NCBI GenBank assembly: GCA_017552475.1
Contig: JAFZPY010000079.1
Location: 1-41,220, forward strand
DNA from: Bacteroidales bacterium
Lineage (GTDB): Bacteria; Bacteroidota; Bacteroidia; Bacteroidales; UBA932
DNA: 41,220 nucleotides
Reading direction: 5' to 3'
Shown: in pieces, positions 10,423 to 18,903 of the stretch
Layout of the letters: each line of letters begins with the position of its first letter
How positions within the stretch are numbered: position 1 is the first letter of the stretch
Notes under the pieces: generated by a model
What the model was told of the DNA's origin: nothing
Seen by the model: only the letters and a program-made list of their open reading frames with translations
Database searches by the model: none
Position numbers and translations under genes: made by a program

Positions 10423-13400
10423 ATGAAAATAAGACTGATAACCTTTCTTGCACCACTTATCCTGGCTGCTTGCAATACTACATTCACATCTATTCCGGAA
10501 GACGGCAGCGTAATCGTACAGCCCCGCCTGTCCAACCTTAAAATCAACGACTTCACCCAGGACAAAGACGGCCACATCTGGATTGCAACCGGACGCGGCC
10601 TCAACAAATACACCGGAGCCGAATACTTCCAATACTACTCCACCGACGATACCCTCGGCCTGCCGGACAACCAGATCAGCGCCATCCACGCAGCCCACGA
10701 CGGGCATCTATGGATCGCCACGGTCGGCGGTGTCGCTGTACGCACAAGCCAGGACTCATTCCGCCGAATCCCTGTCCCCGGATATGCCCCCAACATGAGC
10801 CAGATCCTTGAGACCGCGGACGGCAAACTCCTGTTCTCCAACACCAACACCCTCTTTATATATAATAAGGAACAAGACTGTCTCTCCCCCGTCATACGCG
10901 AATTCAACGCTTTCGGCAATCCCTCAGCCGTCATCAAGGATGAGCGCCTGTGGGTCCTCACCCAAAACGGCTTCGCTCTCTGCAGCTACTCCACACGCGA
11001 CTTCTCCCTTCAGGAGACCGTGCCGCTACCGATGCAGACATACCACATCTGCAGCGCAGGAAATGACGAACTATGGCTCTCCGGCATGGGCCAGATACGC
11101 ATCCTTGACACCCGCAGCAGCTCCTGGAAAGAGCTTCCTCCTTCAATCAAGGCAGAAAGCCGCATCATTGGCGGCGACGTCGACATAATGTTTGCCGTTG
11201 ACAACACCTCCATCCTTCTCAACGTCATCGGCAAAGGCTTCTTCCACTACTCGCGCTCACTCGGGACCGTCTCCTTCCAGGGCGACGCCGACTTTCCCTT
11301 TGACGTGCCCGGAGCGGAGGTAAGGACAATTTTCAGGGATCGCAGCGACAACATCTGGTTCGGCACCACCGACCGCGGCTTCCACATCAGCCATCATCAG
11401 CACGGCCAGTTCGGCAGCAATAAATTCCTCACCGCCGCCATGAAAGGCAAGAGCGTCACCTCCCTGTGCGTCGACAAATCAGGCGGGCTGTGGATGTGCA
11501 CCCTCCAGGACGGGCTCTACAGATACGACCTCGCTGCCAGGACGCTCCAACAGGTCCCCATCCGCGAGCTCATCCCGGACTCCGGCGTCGGCTACATACG
11601 CACATCCAAAGTCTTCTGCGACTCCGACGGTGATCTCTGGCTCCTCTTTCAGGACAAAGTCAGGGCCATCAGGTGCCAATGGAATGGCCGTCGCCTCATC
11701 TCCAAAGACGTTGTCTTCACGGCATCCCCCCTGTCAATCACCGAGGACGACCGTGGCGCCATCTGGCTCGGCGACTTCGGCGGCAACCTGGTACGCTTCG
11801 ACAAACGCGACAAATCCCGCCAGGATCTGTCCCTCTCCAACCAGATAGGCTGGACCGTCATCAATGACCTCATCATGAAAGATCCCGGCCGGCTGATTGC
11901 CGCCTGCTTCAACAATCCCCCTGTCAACATCAACACCTACTCCATGGAAATAATGCCGGCCGCTCCCGGCGAAGAACAATACAGCTTCCAGCGCTCCCCC
12001 ATCATACCCCAATGCCTCCGTCAGGACAGCGCAGGCAACATCTGGCTCGGCACCTATGCCAACGGCCTCATCCTCAGCGAGACAGCCACCGGCGCCAAAC
12101 GTCCGGTCGACGGAGCACCCTGCATGGACATCTGCGCCATCGAAGAAGACCGCCACGGCAACATCTGGGTCTCCACGATGAACGGCCTCGGCAAATACGA
12201 CCGCACGGTCGGCTCGTTCGTCCACTACTACGAAGCCGACGGCATCGGCGGCGACCAGTTCAACGACCGCGCCTCCTGCGTCCTCCCGGACGGCTCCCTC
12301 GTCTTCGGCGGCACCCACGGCATCACCTGGTTCAATCCGCTCGATGCCCCCGCCAAACGCACCGTTCCCCTCGTATTCGAAAGCCTCAGCATCCACAACC
12401 AGCTGATACACCCGACCGATGGCGGGCCTGTCGGCAAACAACTCGCCGAAAAGCCTACAATTGTCATTAAGCACAATGAAAACGGCTTCGGAATCTCCTT
12501 CGCCGCCCTTGACTACAGCCCCTTCGAACAAATCCGCTACGCCTACAAACTTGATAACTTCGACAAAGACTGGGTAAAAATCGGCACCCGCCACGACGTC
12601 TATTTCGCCAATCTGCCAGCCGGCCGCTACACCCTCCGTGTCCGCATCACCAACGGCAGTCACAGCATCACCGAGACCGAAGAATCCCTGCAAATACGCG
12701 TCCTCCCGCCTTGGTACGCCACATGGTGGGCCCGCGTCATCTTCACACTGTTCGCACTCCTGCTCATCGCGACCGGCTGGAGTTTTTACCGGCACATCCG
12801 CCGCGTAAGGCGTGAGGCTGCCCGCCGCATCCACGAGATACGAGAAGAACGCCAGAAAGCCGAAGAGGCGAAAGCCGCCGAAAAGGCTCTAAACAAGATT
12901 CAAATGAACTATTTCGCCAATGTTGCACATGAATTCCGCACACCACTCACGATGATTGCAGGTCCGGCGCAGCAGCTGGCCACATCTCCAGAACTCAAAG
13001 GACAGGATAAACAACTCGTCAACATCATCGGCCGCAATGCCACATGGATGTTATCCCTTGTCAACCAGCTTCTTGACTTCAACCGCATAGGCAACAGCAA
13101 GCTCCAGATGAAAGTCGTCAAGATGGATATAGTCGAACCGCTCAAAGAGATAGAAGAGCTCTTCCGTTTCAACGCTGAATCCAAAGGCATTGAGCTATGC
13201 AGCTATGGTCTCGAGGAACCTTTCACCATGTGGGCCGATGCAGACAAGGTGCAGAAAATGGTGATGAACCTGCTCTCCAACGCCCTGAAATACACGCCCT
13301 CCGGAGGCAAGGTCAGCCTGGGTTTCGACGTAATCTCGCGCGCCGATGCCGAGAAACTGTTCCCCCTGACAGAGGCTGATACCGACGGACAGTGGGCATC

Positions 13401-14475
13401 CATAAGCGTTTCCGATGCCGGTCCAGGCATCCCCGAAGATCAGCTCGAAAAAATATTCGAGCGTTTCTACCAGACCCCTGTCGGCAAAAAGACCGTCACG
13501 GGTTCCGGTATCGGACTCTACTACGCCCGCGCCCTGTCCACCATGCACCACGGCTTTATCAAAGCATGGAACCGCGAAGAGGGCGGAGCCACATTCAGGA
13601 TTCTTCTCCCTGTGAGTGCATCATCCTATTCGGACGACGAGCGCACAACAGAGGCTCCGGACATCCAGATTAACAAGATTCCGGAGGCCATCCCCGTAAC
13701 AGAGACATCGGAAGACAATGACAAACGCCACGTAGTGGTGGTAGATGATGACATTGACATCGCCAATTACCTGAAAGTCATGCTCAAGCCGTACTACAAA
13801 GTGAGCCTGTACTTCGACGGTGCATCAGCCCTTAAAGGCATGAAGGAGCAAGCGCCCGATCTCGTCATCAGTGACGTCGTGATGCCAGGCAGCATGGACG
13901 GCTATGAACTTTGCTCCAGCATCAAGGGCGACCTCCTGCTAAGCCATATTCCAGTCGTGCTCGTCACGGCCAAAGTAGCAGTCGAAAGCCAGGTCCAGGG
14001 CCTTGACAAAGGCGCTGATGCCTACGTCACCAAGCCGTTCCAGCCGGCCTACCTTCTCGCTCTCGTCAAATCCCTTCTCGAGAACCGCGATAAGTTGCAC
14101 CACCAGCTCGGCTCAGTGACCACCACCGAAGAACTCGCTCCGGAAGCCCTCTCCCCGCGCGATGCCGCCTTCATGAAAGAACTCTATGAACTGATGGAGA
14201 AGGAACTCGCCAATGCCGACCTCGACATCGTCCGCATGACCGAAATCCTCAAAATCTCCCGCACCAAATTCTACTACAAGGTCAAAGGTCTCACCGGCGA
14301 AAATCCCTCGGTTTTCTTCAAGCGCTACAAACTCAACCGTGCAGCCGATCTCCTCAAAGAAGGCAAGCACAACATGTCTGAAATCGCCTGGATGACCGGC
14401 TTCAACACTCTCTCGCACTTCTCCACGTCCTTCAAGAAGCAGTTCGGCGTTCCCCCGTCGGAGTATGTCGGCTAG
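10423..14475 (+). CDS. Hybrid two-component system regulator (HTCS) of the polysaccharide locus
   Basis: The protein has 1350 residues. I chose the start MKIRLITFLAPLILAAC because it begins a signal sequence; an open upstream extension is promoter DNA. The order is a periplasmic two-propeller sensor (about 35-680, repeated D.xGxxW[IF]GT blades), a Y_Y_Y domain (about 685-765), one membrane segment (770-790) and a basic coiled coil. Then come HisKA with phospho-His836 in HEFRTPL, HATPase (N-box near 946, DAGPGIP near 997, GSGIGL near 1028), a receiver with Asp1151 in ISDVVMPG, and a C-terminal AraC HTH (about 1260-1345). It should sense an oligosaccharide in the periplasm and activate the divergent esterase/SusCD operon. 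The first residues look like a lipobox (LAAC, Cys17), which is unusual for this class. The codons are strongly C-ending. Confidence 0.96.
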   Translation: MKIRLITFLAPLILAACNTTFTSIPEDGSVIVQPRLSNLKINDFTQDKDGHIWIATGRGLNKYTGAEYFQYYSTDDTLGLPDNQISAIHAAHDGHLWIATVGGVAVRTSQDSFRRIPVPGYAPNMSQILETADGKLLFSNTNTLFIYNKEQDCLSPVIREFNAFGNPSAVIKDERLWVLTQNGFALCSYSTRDFSLQETVPLPMQTYHICSAGNDELWLSGMGQIRILDTRSSSWKELPPSIKAESRIIGGDVDIMFAVDNTSILLNVIGKGFFHYSRSLGTVSFQGDADFPFDVPGAEVRTIFRDRSDNIWFGTTDRGFHISHHQHGQFGSNKFLTAAMKGKSVTSLCVDKSGGLWMCTLQDGLYRYDLAARTLQQVPIRELIPDSGVGYIRTSKVFCDSDGDLWLLFQDKVRAIRCQWNGRRLISKDVVFTASPLSITEDDRGAIWLGDFGGNLVRFDKRDKSRQDLSLSNQIGWTVINDLIMKDPGRLIAACFNNPPVNINTYSMEIMPAAPGEEQYSFQRSPIIPQCLRQDSAGNIWLGTYANGLILSETATGAKRPVDGAPCMDICAIEEDRHGNIWVSTMNGLGKYDRTVGSFVHYYEADGIGGDQFNDRASCVLPDGSLVFGGTHGITWFNPLDAPAKRTVPLVFESLSIHNQLIHPTDGGPVGKQLAEKPTIVIKHNENGFGISFAALDYSPFEQIRYAYKLDNFDKDWVKIGTRHDVYFANLPAGRYTLRVRITNGSHSITETEESLQIRVLPPWYATWWARVIFTLFALLLIATGWSFYRHIRRVRREAARRIHEIREERQKAEEAKAAEKALNKIQMNYFANVAHEFRTPLTMIAGPAQQLATSPELKGQDKQLVNIIGRNATWMLSLVNQLLDFNRIGNSKLQMKVVKMDIVEPLKEIEELFRFNAESKGIELCSYGLEEPFTMWADADKVQKMVMNLLSNALKYTPSGGKVSLGFDVISRADAEKLFPLTEADTDGQWASISVSDAGPGIPEDQLEKIFERFYQTPVGKKTVTGSGIGLYYARALSTMHHGFIKAWNREEGGATFRILLPVSASSYSDDERTTEAPDIQINKIPEAIPVTETSEDNDKRHVVVVDDDIDIANYLKVMLKPYYKVSLYFDGASALKGMKEQAPDLVISDVVMPGSMDGYELCSSIKGDLLLSHIPVVLVTAKVAVESQVQGLDKGADAYVTKPFQPAYLLALVKSLLENRDKLHHQLGSVTTTEELAPEALSPRDAAFMKELYELMEKELANADLDIVRMTEILKISRTKFYYKVKGLTGENPSVFFKRYKLNRAADLLKEGKHNMSEIAWMTGFNTLSHFSTSFKKQFGVPPSEYVG

Positions 14476-14535
14476 CCCCTTCGGGGCAGCCATCCACCCC
14501 CCGCCGCTGCTTCGCAGCGTCGACCCCGGTGGGGT
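14475..14535 (+). terminator. Three tandem small hairpins after the HTCS stop codon
   Basis: GCCCC-TTC-GGGGC (14475-14487) begins at the last base of the stop codon. CGCTGC-TTC-GCAGCG (14505-14519) and ACCCC-GGT-GGGGT (14523-14535) follow. All have three-base loops and GC-rich stems. None has a following T-run, so classical intrinsic termination is uncertain; they may block 3' decay or be small dispersed repeats. Confidence 0.5.
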
Positions 14536-14543
14536 ATGCCGCG

Positions 14544-14575
14544 CGTCATTCTTGGCCGGAAGGCCGAGAATCTCG
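14544..14575. repeat. Dispersed intergenic hairpin repeat, copy 1
   Basis: The copy starts CGTCATTCTTGGCC, then GGA, then AGGCCGAGAATCTC, folding as ATTCTTGGCC against GGCCGAGAAT with one G-T-type position. It is the same element as the copy at 15676-15705, where the stem reads GACC/GGTC instead of GGCC/GGCC. The paired change keeps the stem, which indicates that the folded form matters. Confidence 0.75.
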
Positions 14576-14600
14576 AAAACGAAAATTTTCTTGTTAAAAT

Positions 14601-14631
14601 TTTGTTTATAACATAAACTTGTTTATATTTG
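14601..14631 (+). promoter_or_regulatory. Bacteroidetes-type promoter of the membrane protein/winged-helix pair
   Basis: TTTG at 14601-14604, a 19-base spacer and TATATTTG at 14624-14631 match the consensus in both boxes and spacing. Transcription should begin near 14636, giving a leader of about 60 bases before the ATG at 14696. Confidence 0.8.
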
Positions 14632-14695
14632 CACTGTGGTCCTGCCAGACTGCGCAGCTGGATCGGGCCGTAAATACATAAACAAAACATTATCT

Positions 14696-15298
14696 ATGGA
14701 ACAGAACAACGAAATGTCAGCAAAACAGAGTCTTGAACTCATTGCTGAGACTATCAACAACAGCAGAAAGGGCATCATCCGCAACAGCGGTAAGCACTTC
14801 ATCCTCTGGGGAATCCTTCTCACCCTATTCTCCCTCGCAGTCTATTTCCTCTGGAAAGCAAGCGGACAGGCAATGTGGAATTGCCTGTGGTTCGCCATGC
14901 CGCTGGTTGGTTTTCCCCTCAGCTACTGCCTCCGTAAAAAAAGTGATTACACGGCACCGGACAATCTCATCAGCAGAATGATGAGCCAGACATGGAGAAT
15001 ATTCTGCATCTTCTCATTAAGCGTCGCTGCAGTAGCAATGATAATTGCCCGTACTACCACACCCATTGCCCTTATCGGGATTACTCCAGCATTGGTACTG
15101 ATGTTCGGAGTCGCAGAGAGCATAAATGGCATCCTGCTGAAAAACAACGTAATAACTGTTGCCGGCTGGCTTATCGGAATAGGTGGTCTTGTAATATACT
15201 ATGTCAGCGGTATCAACATCGGCCAGATGCTGATATTTACCTTTGCCGGTATCATGTTGACGTTGACCGGAGTAATCGTAAAATATCAAAACCGTTAG
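14696..15298 (+). CDS. Six-helix integral membrane protein paired with a winged-helix regulator
   Basis: The protein has 200 residues from MEQNNEMSAKQSLELI. The start is placed about 60 bases after the promoter; the frame stays open upstream but would run into the promoter. A short charged N-terminal helix (SLELIAETINNSRKGI) precedes about six hydrophobic segments, near residues 32-50, 56-75, 98-118, 122-140, 150-168 and 172-192. I do not recognise a named transporter family. The next gene follows after two bases and encodes a small winged-helix protein. Such membrane protein plus HTH pairs are common in Bacteroidetes and probably act together, with the HTH protein regulating the pair. No substrate or enzymatic motif is visible. 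Confidence 0.8.
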   Translation: MEQNNEMSAKQSLELIAETINNSRKGIIRNSGKHFILWGILLTLFSLAVYFLWKASGQAMWNCLWFAMPLVGFPLSYCLRKKSDYTAPDNLISRMMSQTWRIFCIFSLSVAAVAMIIARTTTPIALIGITPALVLMFGVAESINGILLKNNVITVAGWLIGIGGLVIYYVSGINIGQMLIFTFAGIMLTLTGVIVKYQNR

Positions 15299-15300
15299 CC

Positions 15301-15609
15301 ATGTTCCCGAAACTCGACTCACTTCTTCATTCCGAGTTGAGATTGGCGGTCATGTCCATCCTGTCTGAAGTCGAATCGGCAGACTTCACCTATATCAAGA
15401 AACAGACAGGCTCGACATCGGGAAATCTCAGCGTTCAGCTCGACAAGCTGTCAGCTGCGGAATACATCACAGTGGAAAAGGGATTCAAAGGTAAGATGCC
15501 CTGCACCACCTGCCGCATAACAGACAAAGGGATCGAGGCATTCAGGCAATATGTCGAAGCTCTCCGGTCATATCTCATGCCCTCCGATTCTTCACTGCAT
15601 TCAGAATGA
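15301..15609 (+). CDS. Winged-helix DNA-binding protein (HTH_34-like transcriptional regulator)
   Basis: The 102-residue protein starts two bases after the stop of the membrane-protein gene. LRLAVMSILSEVESADF, the recognition region TGSTSGNLSVQLDKLSAA, and the wing YITVEKGFKGKMPCTTCRIT with DKGIEAFRQYVEALRSYL match the small winged-helix PF13601 type (MarR-like fold, no effector domain). It probably regulates its own operon. The last residues (SDSSLHSE) and stop codon are encoded by an inverted copy of a dispersed intergenic repeat starting at 15585, so the natural C-terminus may once have been different; the domain itself is complete at about residue 92. Confidence 0.87.
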   Translation: MFPKLDSLLHSELRLAVMSILSEVESADFTYIKKQTGSTSGNLSVQLDKLSAAEYITVEKGFKGKMPCTTCRITDKGIEAFRQYVEALRSYLMPSDSSLHSE

Positions 15610-15705
15610 CGACACCTTACTCGCGTCATACCTGACCGGTCCCCCTCCCCGTCATTCTTGACCGAAATACACCCCCGTCATTCTTGACCGAAGGTCGAGA
15701 ATCTC
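15585..15705. repeat. Cluster of dispersed intergenic repeats between convergent genes
   Basis: Four related pieces fill the gap. An inverted copy lies at 15585-15613 (minus strand reads CGTCATTCTGAATGCAGTG and on). A diverged half copy is at 15624-15640, an exact left half is at 15650-15666 (CGTCATTCTTGACCGAA), and a full hairpin copy is at 15676-15705. The full copy pairs ATTCTTGACC with GGTCGAGAAT. The first piece runs into the end of the winged-helix gene and the last abuts the stop codon of the HD gene. They may serve as a two-way 3' end for the converging transcripts. Confidence 0.8.
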
Positions 15706-16341
15706 CTACACGGTCTCTTCCGCATAGATACTGTCAAAGTACTTGCGGAGGAGACTTTTATCACGTATTATGTCACGCAGGGCCGCCAGGTTGCGGGCAT
15801 TGTCAGACTCAGGAATCCACAGACGGAGATATCCTCCTTCTGCGTATTTCTCGTGAAGATGCTCGACAGTACGCTCCCAGTGGCCTTCTTTCGGCAGTTC
15901 GGGATAGTGCGACAGCCCGAACTGAACCGTCCTGCGAAGCACTTTTTCAGGGATAATAAGCCTGTCTGCCTCAGCCACGATGCGGCCGTAGATACTCCTC
16001 GGTTCACCCGTCGCCGAAGCGCGGTGGTCTTCCGCCGCTTCGGCGATAACCTCGATCTCATCATCGCTGAACCATTCGCGAAGCCGGGAATCAACCCTTA
16101 TCATCCGTCCGGAAACGAGGTGATGCTCTTCCCTGCCCTCGCAAAGGCCAACATCGTGATATGCAGCGGCCGCATACAGCATATTATGATTGACCTCATA
16201 GTATGCCGACATACCCATGGCCCTGTCAATCACTGACCTGACATGGTCTTCCTGATGAGCCTTGTCAAAAAAACGGTATCGGGGAATGATTTTTTCTTCG
16301 ATGTAGTTGATGAGAGTCGCGTCGATGTCGTACTGTTTCAT
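15706..16341 (-). CDS. HD-domain metal-dependent phosphohydrolase
   Basis: The 211-residue cytoplasmic protein has no signal peptide. The HD metal set is visible: His33 in AHQEDH, His62-Asp63 in AAYHDVG, His106 in EDHRAS and Asp126 in AEADRL. This fits a small single-domain HD hydrolase acting on a nucleotide or other phosphate ester; the substrate cannot be told. The start at 16341 lies just behind a good minus-strand promoter, giving a leader of about 18 bases. It converges on the membrane/winged-helix pair and is divergent from GH3. Its stop codon is directly adjacent to a dispersed hairpin repeat. Confidence 0.88.
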   Translation of the reverse strand: MKQYDIDATLINYIEEKIIPRYRFFDKAHQEDHVRSVIDRAMGMSAYYEVNHNMLYAAAAYHDVGLCEGREEHHLVSGRMIRVDSRLREWFSDDEIEVIAEAAEDHRASATGEPRSIYGRIVAEADRLIIPEKVLRRTVQFGLSHYPELPKEGHWERTVEHLHEKYAEGGYLRLWIPESDNARNLAALRDIIRDKSLLRKYFDSIYAEETV

Positions 16342-16363
16342 AAGTGAGTGCGGAATGGTTGCT

Positions 16364-16393
16364 CAAATTTAGTTATTTTTCCCGTCTGTTCAA
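16364..16393 (-). promoter_or_regulatory. Promoter of the HD-domain gene
   Basis: On the minus strand, TAAATTTG (complement of 16364-16371) is a full -7 match, and TTG (complement of 16391-16393) lies 19 bases upstream as a partial -33 box. Predicted start of transcription is near 16359. Confidence 0.6.
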
Positions 16394-16427
16394 TTATTGT
16401 CGCAAATCGCCTAAAAGACGGAAAGAG

Positions 16428-16459
16428 TTTGTTGAAAAGTAGAAATAGAATTAATTTTG
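16428..16459 (+). promoter_or_regulatory. Promoter of the complete GH3 gene
   Basis: TTTG at 16428-16431, a 20-base spacer and TAATTTTG at 16452-16459 match the Bacteroidetes consensus. The leader to the ATG at 16491 would be about 27 bases. The box runs back to back with the HD-gene promoter. Confidence 0.75.
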
Positions 16460-16490
16460 AGAAATGACAATAACCAATCACAAATATTGT

Positions 16491-18845
16491 ATGAAGAAAA
16501 CACTTCTGATAGGAGCTGCGACCCTTTGCGTCGCACCCCTTCTGGCTCAGCCAAAACTCACCAAGGACAACATCGACGAAGTCCTCAAGGCCATGACCCT
16601 GGAAGAAAAAGCCACCCTCGTAGTGGGCGGCGGCTGGGGTTCAATGACCGCCGGCTCGATGACGGCCTCCAGCGAGACCCTCGTCTCCGGAGCAGCCGGC
16701 ACGACACGCCCCATCGAACGTCTCGGAATCCCCGTCACCGTCCTCGCCGACGGTCCTGCCGGACTCCGCATCAACCCCACCCGTCCTGGAACTGACCTGA
16801 CCTTCTACTGCACCGGCTTCCCCGTAGGCACCGTTCTCGCCTCCACCTGGAACACCGAACTCGTAGAGAGCCTCACCACAGCAATGGGTGAAGAAGTCAA
16901 GGAATACGGCGCCGACGTACTCCTCGCCCCAGGGCAGAATCTTCACCGCAACCCTCTCTGCGGCCGCAACTTCGAATATTTCTCCGAAGACCCTCTTCTC
17001 AGCGGTAAGATGAGCGCCGCCTACGTCAAGGGTATCCAGAGCAATGGCGTCGGCGTCAGCATCAAGCACTTCGCCGCCAACAGCCAGGAAGTCAACCGCC
17101 AGTCCAACGACGCCAGAATCAATTCCCGCGCCCTTCGCGAGCTCTACCTCAAAGGATTCGAAATCGCAGTGCGTGAATCCGATCCCTGGACCGTCATGAG
17201 CTCCTACAACAAGCTCAACGGCGAATTCACCCAGCAGAGCCACGGCCTTCTGAACGACATTCTCCGCACCGAGTGGGGCTTCAAAGGCATCTTCATGACC
17301 GACTGGGGCAACAAGGAAGGCACCGTCAAGGCTGTCAAAGCCGGCAACGACCTCATGGAGCCCGGCATGCAGAATGAAATCGACCGCATCGTCGCCGCAG
17401 TCAAAGAAGGCACGCTTGACATTGCCGATCTCGACCGTAACGTACGCCGCATGCTCGAATACATCGTCCGCACGCCCCGCTTCGCCGGCTACAAATTCTC
17501 CAACAAACCCGACCTTGCCGGACATGCCCGCCTCGTACGCGCCGCGACCCCCGAAGGCCTCGTCCTTCTTGAAAACAACGGTGTACTCCCCTTCAAGCAG
17601 GTCAGGAAAGTCGCCCTCTACGGCACCGGCTCCTATGACTTTATCGCCGGCGGCACCGGTTCCGGCAACGTCAACAAGGCCTATGTCCGCAATATAGCCG
17701 AAGGCCTCCGCGACAACGGCCTTGAAGTCAATGCAGACATCGAAAACTGGTACAAACAATACATCAGTCTCAAAAAGACCGAGCTTCGCAACAATGCAGC
17801 CGGCAACGGAATGGGCATCCTCCTCGGCGACCCCGTCGTTCCCGAGATGGAGATCTCCCGCAGCTTCATCGAGAAAAAGCTCGGCGAGACCGACCTCGCA
17901 GTGTTCACCATCTCACGCAACGCAGGCGAAGGTGACGACCGCAAAGCCGCAGACGGAGACTGGACTCTCACCGGTACTGAAAGGGAAATCCTTCAGAACC
18001 TCGCAGACGTATATCATGCAGCAGGAAAACAGTTAGTAGTAGTTCTCAATATTGGAGGCGTCATCGAGACCGCCTCATGGAAGCACATTCCTGATGCCGT
18101 GCTTCTCGCATGGACACCCGGTCAAGAGGGTGGATATGCCGTCGCTGACGTCCTCACCGGCGCCGCCAATCCTTCCGGCAAGCTCCCTATGACCTTCCCT
18201 GTATCCTACTTCGACATTCCTTCATCCTTCAACTTCCCTAACAACTACAAGGGAGGCAATTCCATTGACATAGCAGCCCTCATGGGCGGCGGTTCCGGAA
18301 GAAGGAACATGACCAAGGACGTGGATTATACAGACTATGCTGAAGGTATCTGGGTAGGTTACCGCTACTTCACCACCGCCGGCAAGAACGTCTCATATCC
18401 CTTCGGCTACGGTCTCAGCTACACCACCTTCGCATACAGCCAGCCTGTAGTAAAGGTTGCCAAGGATGGTACCGTCACCGCAAGCGTCACCGTGAAGAAC
18501 ACCGGTTCCGTTGCAGGCAAAGAGGCTGTCCAGCTCTACATTGCGGCTCCTGACGGAGGCCTCGTAAAGCCCGCATGCGAGCTCAAGGCCTTTGCCAAGA
18601 CACGTGAGCTCAAACCCGGCGAGTCCGAAGTCCTCACGATGACTGTTTCTCCCTACACCCTCGCTTCCTTCAACGAAGCCAACAACGAATGGGAAATGGC
18701 CTCAGGCAACTACACCGCCCGCTTCGGAGCATCCGTCGCAGATATCCGCGCTACCGCATCCTTCAAGCAGGCCAAACCCCAGACATGGGTAGTCTATCCT
18801 GTCTGCCAGCCCAAAACCCCTGTGAAAGAAATCACTGTCAAGTAG
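16491..18845 (+). CDS. GH3 beta-glycosidase (beta-glucosidase/xylosidase type), complete
   Basis: The protein has 784 residues from MKKTLLIGAATLCVAPLLAQ, a signal peptide; an in-frame ATG nine codons earlier only adds non-signal residues. The GH3 N-terminal barrel (about 25-350) begins MTLEEKATLVVGGG and carries DGPAGLR, GRNFEYFSEDP, KHFAANSQE and nucleophile Asp271 in FMTDWG. The second alpha/beta domain spans about 370-610 and an FnIII-like domain the C-terminus (about 680-784). The length and three-domain plan are usual for periplasmic GH3 enzymes of Bacteroidales. It has its own promoter and a strong terminator, so it is a single-gene unit next to, not within, the HTCS locus. It probably completes breakdown of oligosaccharides; glucose or xylose specificity is undecided. 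Confidence 0.95.
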   Translation: MKKTLLIGAATLCVAPLLAQPKLTKDNIDEVLKAMTLEEKATLVVGGGWGSMTAGSMTASSETLVSGAAGTTRPIERLGIPVTVLADGPAGLRINPTRPGTDLTFYCTGFPVGTVLASTWNTELVESLTTAMGEEVKEYGADVLLAPGQNLHRNPLCGRNFEYFSEDPLLSGKMSAAYVKGIQSNGVGVSIKHFAANSQEVNRQSNDARINSRALRELYLKGFEIAVRESDPWTVMSSYNKLNGEFTQQSHGLLNDILRTEWGFKGIFMTDWGNKEGTVKAVKAGNDLMEPGMQNEIDRIVAAVKEGTLDIADLDRNVRRMLEYIVRTPRFAGYKFSNKPDLAGHARLVRAATPEGLVLLENNGVLPFKQVRKVALYGTGSYDFIAGGTGSGNVNKAYVRNIAEGLRDNGLEVNADIENWYKQYISLKKTELRNNAAGNGMGILLGDPVVPEMEISRSFIEKKLGETDLAVFTISRNAGEGDDRKAADGDWTLTGTEREILQNLADVYHAAGKQLVVVLNIGGVIETASWKHIPDAVLLAWTPGQEGGYAVADVLTGAANPSGKLPMTFPVSYFDIPSSFNFPNNYKGGNSIDIAALMGGGSGRRNMTKDVDYTDYAEGIWVGYRYFTTAGKNVSYPFGYGLSYTTFAYSQPVVKVAKDGTVTASVTVKNTGSVAGKEAVQLYIAAPDGGLVKPACELKAFAKTRELKPGESEVLTMTVSPYTLASFNEANNEWEMASGNYTARFGASVADIRATASFKQAKPQTWVVYPVCQPKTPVKEITVK

Positions 18846-18862
18846 TGTATCATATTTATGTC

Positions 18863-18900
18863 AAGCGGGGCGACCGATTTCCGGCCGCCCCGCTTTATTT
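18863..18900 (+). terminator. Intrinsic terminator of GH3
   Basis: AAGCGGGGCG (18863-18872) pairs perfectly with CGCCCCGCTT (18886-18895), with additional CCG/CGG pairing inside the 13-base loop. TTTATTT follows. It lies 18 bases after the GH3 stop. Confidence 0.9.
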
Positions 18901-18903
18901 GTA

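Noticed and set aside
10255-10707. N-terminal extension of the carboxylesterase by 151 codons
   Set aside because: It would run through the divergent promoter region and into the HTCS gene. The natural signal peptide and lipobox begin at 10254.
15435-15629. Short minus-strand frame with RHSECSEES
   Set aside because: This is the known false peptide from the dispersed intergenic repeat, not a gene.
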